Assembly: GCF_009823805.1 (NCBI RefSeq)
Contig: NZ_WUEK01000011.1
Coordinates: 62,001-126,000, forward strand
Length of the DNA: 64,000 nucleotides
From: Nocardioides flavescens
Lineage (GTDB): Bacteria > Actinomycetota > Actinomycetes > Propionibacteriales > Nocardioidaceae
Direction: 5' to 3'
Positions 1-7,505 of this stretch are shown here, piece after piece (positions within the stretch are counted from its first letter, which is position 1; each line of letters starts with the position of its first letter). The position numbers and the translations under genes were made by a program. Below the pieces are notes generated by a model. That model was not told where the DNA came from and searched no databases. It saw only the letters and a program-made list of their open reading frames with translations.

Positions 1-702
1 CGCCTCGGCGAGCAGCGCGGCCTGCTGGTCGACGACGAGCCCGGTCACCGGCACCTCGGCCCCGAAGACGGTGGTGGTGCCGACGACGTCGTCGCTGGCC
101 ACGACCTCGGGCAGCGCCTCGTCGCCGAGGCCGAACACGTCGAGCAGCTCGCCCGACCACGCCACCTCGTCCAGTTCGAGTAGCAGCGAACGGCTCGCCG
201 TGCTCGCGTCGGTCACGAACGCCCCGCACAGCCGGTGCACCAGCCACGTGTCGGTCGTCGTGACCACGCCGTCGGTGGTGACGTGGTCACGCAGCCAGCG
301 CATCTTGGGCGCCGAGAAGTAGGGGTCGAGCACCAGCCCGGTCCGCTCCGCGACCCGCTCGGCCTCGTGCCGTCGTACGTCGCAGATGGCCTCGCTGCGC
401 CGGTCCTGCCAGACGACGGCCTGCGAGAGCGGGCGACCCGTGGCGCGGTCCCAGGCGAGGACGGTCTCGCCCTGGTTGGCGAGCGCGACCGCCGCGAGCG
501 GCACCCCCGCCTCGGCCACCGCGCGCCGACCGGCGTCGACCACCGAGTCCCACAGCGCCTCGGGGTCCTGCTCGACCCCGCCGCCGTCGAGGTAGCGCGG
601 GTGCAGCGCCTCCTCGGCCAGCGCCAGCACCCGCCCGGCCTCGTCGACGACGATCGCCTTGGTGCCCGACGTGCCCTGGTCGATGGCGAGGACCGCTGTC
701 AC
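1..702 (-). CDS. FGGY-family carbohydrate kinase (glycerol-kinase-like), 3' part missing
   Basis: N-terminal 234 residues of a cytoplasmic sugar or polyol kinase of the FGGY family; the usual length is about 500, so the C-terminal half lies outside the window. The phosphate-binding motif DQGTSGTK is at residues 8-15. A glycerol-kinase-like DPYFSAPK segment follows around residue 155. The position where glycerol kinases read NQRE, whose Arg-Glu contacts glycerol, reads NQGE here (residues 76-79), so I infer that glycerol may not be the substrate. The GTG start at 702 has a good AAGGAG ribosome site just upstream. It is transcribed divergently from a GntR regulator across a repeat-filled gap, which suggests sugar-responsive control. 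Family assignment is firm; substrate is unknown. Confidence 0.85.
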   Translation of the reverse strand, partial: MTAVLAIDQGTSGTKAIVVDEAGRVLALAEEALHPRYLDGGGVEQDPEALWDSVVDAGRRAVAEAGVPLAAVALANQGETVLAWDRATGRPLSQAVVWQDRRSEAICDVRRHEAERVAERTGLVLDPYFSAPKMRWLRDHVTTDGVVTTTDTWLVHRLCGAFVTDASTASRSLLLELDEVAWSGELLDVFGLGDEALPEVVASDDVVGTTTVFGAEVPVTGLVVDQQAALLAEA

Positions 703-771
703 ATCACTCCTTGGTATAGACCAACAGTCCTACCGTCCCGCGCCCGCGCTCCCCAGTCAAGACCCGCCCGT

Positions 772-917
772 CGGTGGTTGAGGAAGTCGCGCCAGCGACT
801 GTCTCGAAACCACTCCCATCCCACCGCTGGTCGAGCAGCGAGCCCCAGCGAGCGTCGTCGAGACCACACCCACCACCCGGTGGTTGAGGAGGGGACGAAG
901 TCCCGTCTCGAAACCAC
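772..917. repeat. Three palindromic repeats in the kinase/GntR divergent gap
   Basis: Two copies of the window's main nested-hairpin repeat (about 772-814 and 880-917) flank one copy of a related element (about 822-867). The main type begins GTGGTTGAGGA and ends TCTCGAAACCAC, with a self-complementary core that differs between copies: TCGC-GCCA-GCGA in the first and GGGAC-GAA-GTCCC in the last. The related type begins TGGTCGAG and ends TCGTCGAGACCA. The block fills most of the promoter-bearing gap between the divergent genes. Confidence 0.9.
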
Positions 918-946
918 GCCCGCCCACCGCGCGTACAGTCACCGCC

Positions 947-1669
947 ATGCCAGGGCCGGGAGGTGCACGCTCCCCCCGCTACCTCACCATCGCCGCCACG
1001 CTCCGCGACCGCATCCTGGCCCGCGAGCTCGCCCCGCACGACCCGCTCCCCTCCGAGCGCGAGCTCGGCGAGCAGTTCGGCGTCAGCCGGATGACGGCCC
1101 GCCAGGCGATCACCGTCCTCGAGAGCGAGGGCCACGTCTGCCGCCGCCCGCCGCGCGGGACGTTCGTGGCCGAACCTCGGGTGAGGTTCCGCATCGGCAG
1201 CTTCACCGAGGAGGCCAACCGCCTCGGCCGCCGTCCCCGCGCCGAGCTCCTGTGGGCCGCCGAGACCGAGCCCGACCCGGACACCAGAGCGGCCCTCGAC
1301 CTCCACGACGGCGCCACGGTCCACGCCTTCCGCCGGCTGCGGCTGATGGAGGACGAGCCGATCGCCATCGAGACGACGTACTTCGCTGCAGCCGCGACCC
1401 CCGGCATCCTCGACAAGGCCGACGAGGGCTCGCTGTGGACGCTGGTCACCGAGCTCTACGGCACCGAGCTGCACCACTCGGACGCCGTGCTGGAGTCGAT
1501 CGTCCTCGACGAGAAGTCGTGCGCGTTGCTCCACATCCGCGCTGGCTCGCCCGGCATCATGCTGACGCGTCGCACGTACGACGCCGCCGGCGCATGCGTG
1601 GAGTACGCCCGCGACGTCTACCGAGCCGACCGCGCGGCCTTCGAGGTCACTGCGAGCCTGACCTCGTGA
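947..1669 (+). CDS. GntR/HutC-family transcriptional regulator
   Basis: DNA-binding regulator of 240 residues. The N-terminal winged helix-turn-helix (residues about 12-75) contains the classic LPSERELGEQFGVSRMTARQ recognition region and the PPRGTFV wing. A UTRA effector-binding domain follows (about 80-235). In HutC-type proteins this domain binds a small metabolite, often a sugar phosphate, that releases DNA. I chose the ATG at 947 because the family's N-terminus begins just before RYLTIAATLR; an upstream in-frame start would translate the repeat. The stop overlaps the start of the HAD gene by 4 bp (GTGA), so the two are coupled. Its likely target is the divergent FGGY kinase. Confidence 0.9.
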   Translation: MPGPGGARSPRYLTIAATLRDRILARELAPHDPLPSERELGEQFGVSRMTARQAITVLESEGHVCRRPPRGTFVAEPRVRFRIGSFTEEANRLGRRPRAELLWAAETEPDPDTRAALDLHDGATVHAFRRLRLMEDEPIAIETTYFAAAATPGILDKADEGSLWTLVTELYGTELHHSDAVLESIVLDEKSCALLHIRAGSPGIMLTRRTYDAAGACVEYARDVYRADRAAFEVTASLTS

Positions 1670-2337
1670 CCGCTCCCGACTCCCGCCGGGTCGTCCTCTT
1701 CGACCTCGACGGGGTGCTGACCCGGCGCGACACCTTCGGCACCCTCGTCACCCGCCGCCTGCAGCGCCAGCCGTGGCGCCTGCCCGCCACCGGCCCCGCC
1801 CTGCCCCTGCTCGGCCTGTCGGTGAGCGTCCCGAGGCTGCGCGGCCCCGTCGCCCGCCACCTGGTCCGCTCCGCGCTCTTCGGTGTCTCCCTCGAAGCCG
1901 GCCTCGCGGAGTGCGCCGCGCTCGGCGCCGAGTTCGCCGCCACCCCGTCCTGGCTCCGCGCCGAAGCCATCGCCGCCGCGGTCGAGTACGCCGAAGCCGG
2001 CGACCGCGTCGTCGTCGTCACCGCCACCGAACGCCACCTCGCCCGCGCCCTCCTCGACGGCGTCGGCCTGGACGCCGCCGAGCTCGTCGCCTCCGAGCTC
2101 GCCCGCACGCCCCTCGGCCTCGAGCTCAGCCCCCACAACTACGGACCCGCCAAGCTCGACGGCCTCGCCCGCGCCGGCATCCACCCGCCCTTCGCCGTCA
2201 TGCACAGCGACTCCGCTGCCGACCTGCCCCTGCTCCGTCTCGCCGACGAGGCCGTGCTCGTCGCCGCCCCCCGTGCCGACGTACGACGGGTGCGCAGCGA
2301 GTTGGCTCGGGAGCCGGCAACCGCCGCCTGGCGGTGA
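1666..2337 (+). CDS. HAD-superfamily phosphatase
   Basis: Cytoplasmic phosphatase of 223 residues. All HAD motifs are visible: DLDG at residues 13-16 (nucleophile Asp13 and acid/base Asp15), the motif II Thr in VVVVTATE (about 115-122), a Lys in GPAK (about 161), and the metal-binding HSDSAADLPLL near residue 178. The helical cap between motifs I and II resembles the phosphoserine-phosphatase-like HAD-IB group. The GTG start overlaps the GntR stop by 4 bp, so it is probably co-translated with the regulator and may act on a phosphorylated compound linked to the divergent kinase. The substrate cannot be read from sequence. Confidence 0.85.
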   Translation: MTAPDSRRVVLFDLDGVLTRRDTFGTLVTRRLQRQPWRLPATGPALPLLGLSVSVPRLRGPVARHLVRSALFGVSLEAGLAECAALGAEFAATPSWLRAEAIAAAVEYAEAGDRVVVVTATERHLARALLDGVGLDAAELVASELARTPLGLELSPHNYGPAKLDGLARAGIHPPFAVMHSDSAADLPLLRLADEAVLVAAPRADVRRVRSELAREPATAAWR

Positions 2338-2416
2338 GAGCCGGACCGAGACCCGTTCGCGGAGCACGCGCGGCGGTCCGTCCGCGCGACGGTCGTGTCG
2401 TCTCATACTTGCGACT

Positions 2417-2743
2417 GTGACCGAGCCTGCAGCGACCGAGGTTCGACCTGCAGGGACCGACGTTCCGTGGGGCCCTTTGACCCTGGCGCTCCACATGACG
2501 CTGTTCGCGGTGCCCGCGGTCGTCGCGTGGACGTCGTCTCTCGATGCGTCAGCCGCGCTCCCCCTCGTGGCGCTGCCCGCGACGCTAATGTGCGGGTTGG
2601 GCATGCTTGCCAGATCACGGCAGCGGCCCGCTGGTCTGAGGATCGTCGGGGCCACGCTCGCTGCCGCGGCGCTCGAAGCCGGGGCCGCGCTCGCGTTGAT
2701 CGCCGCATACGCGGCCCAGCACCCCGAGTGGGACCTGTCGTAG
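2417..2743 (+). CDS. Small membrane protein of unknown function
   Basis: Predicted protein of 108 residues with a short polar N-terminus and about three hydrophobic stretches (roughly residues 20-42, 45-65 and 76-98). That suggests a small inner-membrane protein. No family is recognised. The GTG start at 2417 is preceded by a CATACT -10-like hexamer about ten bases upstream, so the transcript could be leaderless. The hydrophobic pattern and third-position GC support a real gene, but there is no homology evidence from reading alone. Confidence 0.55.
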   Translation: MTEPAATEVRPAGTDVPWGPLTLALHMTLFAVPAVVAWTSSLDASAALPLVALPATLMCGLGMLARSRQRPAGLRIVGATLAAAALEAGAALALIAAYAAQHPEWDLS

Positions 2744-2888
2744 GGCGGCCGTCGACCCCTCCGCGTTGCTGTTGCCGATATAGGCGAACTGGTCGCGCAC
2801 GACCCCTGCCGGACGCCGACGGGCCGCGCCCTCGACGAAGTTCACCGACAGCCCGCGCTGGCTGGCTCGCACCTGCTTCGATGCCTGG

Positions 2889-3650
2889 GTGACCGACCTC
2901 CGCATCGGGACGTGGAACGTGCAGTACGCCCGAGGTGTCGACAAGAACCAGGCCCGGCTCGACCACCTCACCAGCCTCGACGCAGACGTGTGGGTGCTCA
3001 CCGAGACGCACGACGAGCTGGACCTCTCGTCTACCCACACTGCCGTCAGCACCGAGGACCGGTACGTCACCCCAGGAGGCCGGTGGACGACGGTCTGGAC
3101 GTCGCTGCCCGTCCTCGAGCGATTGCCGGTCGGCGATCCCCGTCGATGCGTCGCGGTGCGACTCGGCGCCGGCCGCGCCGGTGAGCTCGTCGTCTACGGG
3201 GCCGTTCTGCCGTGGAACGGTGACGCCGGCCCGGACCCGAGTCGTCCGGCGAGAGGCTGGGACGAGTTCTACCGCGTCGTCCCGGAGCAGGGCCGGGAGT
3301 GGGCTTCGCTGCGAGATCGGTACCCGGACGCCACCCTCGTCGTCGCAGGCGACCTCAACCACGACCTGGGTGGACCTCACTACTACGGCACGAGGGCTGG
3401 TCGAGCGCTACTACGCGAGCACCTCGACGCGGCCGGCCTCGATTGCCTGACCGCCACCGACCGATTCGAGCCGGGCATTCTTGAGCACCCCCCTATCGAC
3501 CACGTTTGCGCGGGGCCCGCTCACGGCAGATCCCTCACGTCGACGGCGGACGGGTGGGACAAGGTCATCCGAGGCGTACGGTTGAGTGACCACGGCGGCA
3601 CTCTCGTGAGCCTCGGGGTGCATTCCGAGAGGCCCGGGCGCTCCCACTGA
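2889..3650 (+). CDS. Endonuclease/exonuclease/phosphatase (EEP) family protein
   Basis: Protein of 253 residues with the DNase I-like EEP fold motifs in order: TWNVQ (Asn10), LTETH (metal-binding Glu39), AGDLNHD near residue 155 (catalytic Asp and Asn) and LSDHGG near residue 233 (the Asp-His pair). EEP proteins are metal-dependent phosphodiesterases or phosphatases acting on nucleic acids, inositol phosphates or lipids. The active site looks complete. There is no signal peptide, so it is probably cytoplasmic. It stands alone with no operon partner. The region looks somewhat less GC-rich than its neighbours by eye, which could mean acquisition. The substrate is unknown. Confidence 0.82.
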   Translation: MTDLRIGTWNVQYARGVDKNQARLDHLTSLDADVWVLTETHDELDLSSTHTAVSTEDRYVTPGGRWTTVWTSLPVLERLPVGDPRRCVAVRLGAGRAGELVVYGAVLPWNGDAGPDPSRPARGWDEFYRVVPEQGREWASLRDRYPDATLVVAGDLNHDLGGPHYYGTRAGRALLREHLDAAGLDCLTATDRFEPGILEHPPIDHVCAGPAHGRSLTSTADGWDKVIRGVRLSDHGGTLVSLGVHSERPGRSH

Positions 3651-3897
3651 GCCCGACCCAGCGGGTGTCTCGTCCACTGCGTCTCCCTGATGCACATCGG
3701 CCACCGGGCCGCGAAGCGCGGGACGCTCGACACGCCTGTTGCGTAGAACCCAATGCGAACAGAGCCCTGTCGCAGAGGGCTGGCGAGGGCCCTTGCCTCC
3801 TCTAACCGAGGCATCCGCCTCGACGGTCATTCCGCCGCTTGTGGTGCAACCAGCTTCGCCCGGTGTTCGGCGGAAGCGTGTTCGCCGCAGGGCTCTC

Positions 3898-4569
3898 TCA
3901 GGGTCCCCCCCGCCAGTGGTCGATCCGATGGTGGTCCGGCAGGAACCCGTGCCGGACACCCCAGACGACGGCCTGGGTCCGGCTCTCGACCTGGATCTTG
4001 CGGTAGAGGTTCTGGATGTAGGACTTCACGGTGTTGGGCGCGAGGTAGGTCAGCGCGGCCACCTCGGCGTTGCTCTTGCCCTGGGTGATGAGCGCAAGGA
4101 TCTCCGACTCGCGGTCGGTGAGGCCCTCCCCACGCCCCGGCCAGTCTCCTGGGGCCGGCTGGCGGCGGCTCCGGGTGCGGGGCGGCGGGTCGTGGAAGAC
4201 GCGCTCGCCGGCGTGGACCGCTTCGATCGCCTCGACGAGCTCGCGGGCGCTGAGCGCCTTGGAGAGGTAGCCGTGAACGCCGAGCTCGCGCGCCTTGCCG
4301 ACCAGCTCGGGGTGGAAGTTCCACGAGTAGACCGCGACCCGGTGGGCCCGGGGGTTGTCGATGAGGACCTGGATCTCGTCCTGGTCGGTCTCGGGCTGGG
4401 CGAAGGAGTCGTAGAGCGCGACGTCGACCTCGTCGTGCAGCGCCGTGTCGGCGTCGAGCTCGGCGACCAGGACCCGGTCGCGGTAGGGGTCGAGCATGCT
4501 GGCCACGCCCGAGACGACGACGTCGTAGTCGTCGATGATCGCGATCGTGATGGGGGCCTTCGGCGGCAC
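3898..4569 (-). CDS. Orphan NarL/LuxR-type response regulator
   Basis: Two-component response regulator of 223 residues. The receiver domain (about 7-120) has the acidic pair Asp13-Asp14, the phospho-acceptor Asp54 in ALYDSF, Ser82 at the switch position and the conserved Lys104 in YLSKAL. A LuxR-type DNA-binding domain follows (about 150-212), with LTDRESEILALITQGKSNAE and the recognition helix APNTVKSYIQNLYRKI. No histidine kinase is adjacent, so its partner is elsewhere or it is regulated otherwise. The gap on its 3' side (3651-3897) contains no gene or clear motif that I can see. Confidence 0.9.
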   Translation of the reverse strand: MPPKAPITIAIIDDYDVVVSGVASMLDPYRDRVLVAELDADTALHDEVDVALYDSFAQPETDQDEIQVLIDNPRAHRVAVYSWNFHPELVGKARELGVHGYLSKALSARELVEAIEAVHAGERVFHDPPPRTRSRRQPAPGDWPGRGEGLTDRESEILALITQGKSNAEVAALTYLAPNTVKSYIQNLYRKIQVESRTQAVVWGVRHGFLPDHHRIDHWRGGP

Positions 4570-4676
4570 CGCTCGAACTTACCTCCCTAGGTAGGTGTCA
4601 GCGCCTCCCTGTGGATGGTTGCGTGGCCACCGGTGCCGGGAGCTCCCGGCGTCACCACAGGGAAGGAGCACCAACC

Positions 4677-4820
4677 GTGGAGTTCATCCTCTGGATCCTG
4701 GCCGTGATCCTGGTCGTGTCCGGGATCGTCACGCTGTTCCGCGGCCAGGTGCTGTGGGGCGTCGTCCTCATCGTCGTGGGGCTGCTCGTCGGGCCTGGCG
4801 GCGTCAGCCTGTTCACCTGA
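4677..4820 (+). CDS. GPGG-motif small membrane protein
   Basis: Protein of 47 residues made almost entirely of two hydrophobic helices joined by a short FRGQ turn, ending in the GPGG signature (LLVGPGGVSLF). Small proteins of this pattern are widespread in actinobacteria and of unknown function. The GTG start at 4677 is fixed by a strong GGAAGGAG ribosome site ending about 9 bases upstream. A strong hairpin terminator follows the stop codon, so it is probably a single-gene transcript. Confidence 0.8.
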   Translation: MEFILWILAVILVVSGIVTLFRGQVLWGVVLIVVGLLVGPGGVSLFT

Positions 4821-4843
4821 GCTGTACGACGGGCCGCCAGTCC

Positions 4844-4883
4844 CAGGTCGCGGACCCCTACCCCCGACGGGGTCCGCGACCTG
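4844..4883. terminator. Strong hairpin terminator after the GPGG gene
   Basis: A perfect 15-bp stem (arms 4844-4858 and 4869-4883, core GGTCGCGGACCCC) closes a 10-base loop. There is no T-tract, as is common in high-GC actinobacteria. It lies 24 bases past the small membrane protein's stop codon. Confidence 0.75.
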
Positions 4884-5033
4884 TCCCTCCCTGCCCGTGC
4901 AGCGTGCGCTGGCGTCGCATGACGTTCTCTGGCCACAGACGCCCTCCATGCCCAACCATCCGTTGCGTGGCGTGCGCCTGCAGCGGGCTCGCGAAGGGAT
5001 GTGTTGGCTTTTCGCCCCCTCCCAACCTCTTCG

Positions 5034-5065
5034 GATCTCGAAGCCAGCAGATCTCGAAGCCAGCG
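5034..5065. repeat. Tandem 16-bp duplication
   Basis: Two adjacent copies of GATCTCGAAGCCAGC plus one base (5034-5049 and 5050-5065), just beyond the 3' end of hipA. It may be a replication-slippage product or an insertion scar; no function is visible. Confidence 0.7.
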
Positions 5066-5085
5066 ATCGCCGGTACCTGCGAATC

Positions 5086-6339
5086 TCACGCAATGTCGAG
5101 CAGGGACTCGACGGCGCCGATGCCTTGCCCGATGGCGGGAGCGAAGGAGGCAAGCTCTGACTCGCCGATGCGGTGGGAGCGGGCGACCGACTCCCACTCG
5201 CCGACGGCACTGACGACCCGCTCGGCGGCCTCGTTGCGCTCAGACTCCGTCAATCGGCACTCGACCGCCAGAGAGGCGAGTCCGAGGGTCTCGTCGGCCA
5301 GGGCGCGGGCACCGTCGATGCCGGACACGCGCGTCTTGGCAACGTCTCGCTCGGGGTTGACGTCGAAGAGCGGAGCTAGGGTCCAGCCACCCCGAGAACG
5401 GGTGAAGCCGTGGTTGCGCATGTGGTCGTCGGTGTTGTGGATCGCGACCGAGAAGGCCACCCGGACCCACAAGGCAGCGAGGTCGGCCGTGGTGGCTGAG
5501 CCAAGATCGCTGATGGCGTCGCAGACGTCGGTGTAGTCCGACGGGTTACCGTCGGACGCGCCCAGCAAGGTCATCGCGCTGACGTACGGCAGCCGGTGGC
5601 CCTCGGGGGTCCGGTCGAAGCGATCGAGGACCAAGACACCGCGCCCGTTGAGCCGTGTCAGACGGCGCTCAGGTACGTCGATGCCGCAGGTAGCGGCCAG
5701 GTCGAGCGCGGTTGCCTCCCAGGCCATGACATCCCACTCGTCGTCATGGTGGGGGAACTTGGCGATCATGAGTTGTTCCCCGTCGCGCACGGACGCCTTG
5801 GGGCGCGCGCCACCCAGCGAGCCAGACCCGGCGTCGAGCAAGTCCTTGATCGCGCCCTGGTCCTCGGGGTCGCGCGCGATGGTGTCGGCAGCGGCCAGGA
5901 GCCGCGGGAGTTCGAGGAGTTTCGGCACGCTCGTGTCGGGGTCGACGAAGGGCCCGTCGGCACTGGCTCGCAATCGGAGCGCGCCTTGACGGGTCAGGTC
6001 GGAGACGCCGACGAGGTAGTCGACGTCGGTCAGGGTGCGCTGGGTGGTGCCCGCTCGCAGCGACTCGGCCCGCAGCCGCTTGGTGACCAGATTGCGGCCC
6101 CAGCGATCTGGCGAGCAGTCCTGGAAGCAGCCGGGCAGGCCGGGCACGGTCGTGGAGCGACCGAAGATGGGTAGCGCCGGGTCGATCGGATAGTTGTCGG
6201 CACGTTCCAGCCAGGCAGGATCGTAGGTGAAGGTAGTGCTCACTCCGGATCGGAGCCGCGAGGAGGCGTCGAAGAAGAGCGTGCCGACGAGGCTCGACTG
6301 GCTCTCTCGGTCGTCGTAGACGAGGACGTACTCGGGCAT
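5086..6339 (-). CDS. hipA: HipA-type serine/threonine kinase toxin
   Basis: Toxin kinase of 417 residues, close to the usual HipA length. The N-terminal subdomain with LVYDDRES is followed by the ATP-loop GSGSLGGARPK (171-181), a putative ATP-contacting Lys in IAKF (192-195), the catalytic HNTDDHMRNHGF (301-312, with the Asp and Asn of the active site) and the metal-binding PLFDVNP (323-329). All key residues are present, so it should be active. Characterised HipA proteins phosphorylate tRNA synthetases and induce growth arrest or persistence. It follows hipB by 45 bp in one transcript and is presumably held in check by HipB bound to the two operators upstream. Confidence 0.93.
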   Translation of the reverse strand: MPEYVLVYDDRESQSSLVGTLFFDASSRLRSGVSTTFTYDPAWLERADNYPIDPALPIFGRSTTVPGLPGCFQDCSPDRWGRNLVTKRLRAESLRAGTTQRTLTDVDYLVGVSDLTRQGALRLRASADGPFVDPDTSVPKLLELPRLLAAADTIARDPEDQGAIKDLLDAGSGSLGGARPKASVRDGEQLMIAKFPHHDDEWDVMAWEATALDLAATCGIDVPERRLTRLNGRGVLVLDRFDRTPEGHRLPYVSAMTLLGASDGNPSDYTDVCDAISDLGSATTADLAALWVRVAFSVAIHNTDDHMRNHGFTRSRGGWTLAPLFDVNPERDVAKTRVSGIDGARALADETLGLASLAVECRLTESERNEAAERVVSAVGEWESVARSHRIGESELASFAPAIGQGIGAVESLLDIA

Positions 6340-6384
6340 CTCAGGTCTCCTTCGGCGGGTCTGCCTGGTGGGTTCCGCGGCGGG

Positions 6385-6687
6385 TCAGTGGCGGACGCGC
6401 TTGGGCAACGACTGCCCGGCGCGGGCCTTGCCGAGGTCGGTCTGGAGTGGGTCGACGGCCTCGAGGATGAGATCGGTGATGCCGAGGGCGCGGGCGACGT
6501 CGAGGAGGACGCCGATGCTGACGCCCGGATCCCCGGCTTCGAGTTTCCACAAGGTGGGCTTGGAGACGCCCGCGCGTTGGGCGACCTGTTCGGCAGTGAG
6601 ATCCTGCAACTTGCGCCACTCGACGAGGCGTGCGCCGAGGGTGTGGGCATGACGACGGGTGCGGGCCGAGATGGGCCGAACGGCCAT
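6385..6687 (-). CDS. hipB: HipB-type XRE antitoxin and autorepressor
   Basis: Protein of 100 residues with one XRE helix-turn-helix (about 14-73; LTAEQVAQRAGVSKPTLWKL) and a short C-terminal tail, matching HipB antitoxins. It neutralises HipA and represses the operon. The ATG at 6687 has an AAGGAGG ribosome site a few bases upstream. Two palindromic operators lie immediately upstream (6705-6750), consistent with cooperative autoregulation. Confidence 0.92.
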   Translation of the reverse strand: MAVRPISARTRRHAHTLGARLVEWRKLQDLTAEQVAQRAGVSKPTLWKLEAGDPGVSIGVLLDVARALGITDLILEAVDPLQTDLGKARAGQSLPKRVRH

Positions 6688-6704
6688 AACAGGCCTCCTT
6701 ACGG

Positions 6705-6750
6705 CTAAGTATTCTTAGTGCTAACCGGGATAAGACTAAGGATACTTAGT
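6705..6750. promoter_or_regulatory. Twin HipB operators of hipBA
   Basis: Two palindromes share the half-site CTAAG: CTAAG-TATT-CTTAG at 6705-6718 and ACTAAG-GATA-CTTAGT at 6735-6750. Their centres are 31 bp apart, about three helical turns, so dimers would bind one DNA face. They sit between the hipB start codon and the likely promoter. This AT-rich patch stands out from its surroundings. Confidence 0.8.
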
Positions 6751-6807
6751 CATAGAGTCCATCGCGGAGGAACCCGGCTCGGCGACCTGTCCACACCGAC
6801 CTGTCCC

Positions 6808-7425
6808 TCACCGGCGCCTGAGCCTGCGCTTGCGCCGCCTCCGGGCGCGCTGACGCCGCTCGACGACGGGGTCGACCACACGCGGAGGTGGGACGAACCC
6901 GGGAGGCAGCTCCACCGCGAGGCGACGCGCGCGCCGGCGCCGCGCCCACGGCGTCCGGCCGTGGAGCCACGCCACGACCGGGACGTTGGCGACGACGAGG
7001 ACGACCACGCCCACCACCCGCGCCCCGTCGTACGTCATGAGCGAGCGCAGCAGGCTGCCGCGCCGCGTGGTGGTGATCTGCGCGTCGTACGACGCCGTCG
7101 CCGGGTCGACGACCGCGACCACGCCGTACCAGGTGAACATCGCCCACACGCTGGCGACGAGCAGCCACCACCCGACCCCTCTGGTGCGCCGGAACGACGC
7201 GACGACGATCGATGCGAACGCCGCCCCGACGACGTAGAACTCCCCGCCCAGCAGACTCTCGTCGAGCGCCTCGGGCGCCGATGCGAGGAACAGCACCGCG
7301 GTCGCGGCAGCCACCACGCGGCCCAGCCACGCCAGCACCGTCAGCAGCACACGCGACCAGCGTCGGCGACTGCGCGAGCGGCCACGGGTCACCCGGTCAG
7401 CCTGCCCCTGCCGACGGCCAAACAC
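6808..7425 (-). CDS. Four-helix membrane protein with basic tails
   Basis: Predicted integral membrane protein of 205 residues. There is an arginine-rich N-terminus, hydrophobic segments at roughly 26-48, 60-78, 85-105 and 135-155, and a C-terminal tail very rich in Arg (ending RRRRKRRLRRR). No family is recognised. The start is uncertain: GTG at 7425 or GTG at 7389 (then beginning VTRGRSRS), and neither has a convincing ribosome site. It is divergent from the manganese catalase gene. The membrane pattern supports a real gene; function is unknown. Confidence 0.65.
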   Translation of the reverse strand: MFGRRQGQADRVTRGRSRSRRRWSRVLLTVLAWLGRVVAAATAVLFLASAPEALDESLLGGEFYVVGAAFASIVVASFRRTRGVGWWLLVASVWAMFTWYGVVAVVDPATASYDAQITTTRRGSLLRSLMTYDGARVVGVVVLVVANVPVVAWLHGRTPWARRRRARRLAVELPPGFVPPPRVVDPVVERRQRARRRRKRRLRRR

Positions 7426-7505
7426 CCCCGAGGGTGACCATGCGACCCCTCGCGGCGGGAGACCTGCCTCGCAGCGGCGAGACTCGCCGCAGGTGAGGAG
7501 CCGAC

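Noticed and set aside
235..1665. Upstream extension of the HAD frame
   Set aside because: The frame is open back to 235 but runs through the kinase complement, the repeats and the GntR gene. The HAD fold starts just after GTG 1666, which overlaps the GntR stop.
3651..3897. Possible tRNA or small RNA in this gap
   Set aside because: I could not fold a cloverleaf or find a T-loop GGTTCGA-type match; no promoter-terminator pair is evident.
7389..7425. Firm start choice for the membrane protein at 6808
   Set aside because: Two GTG codons are possible and neither has a clear ribosome site, so the longer form is listed with reduced confidence.
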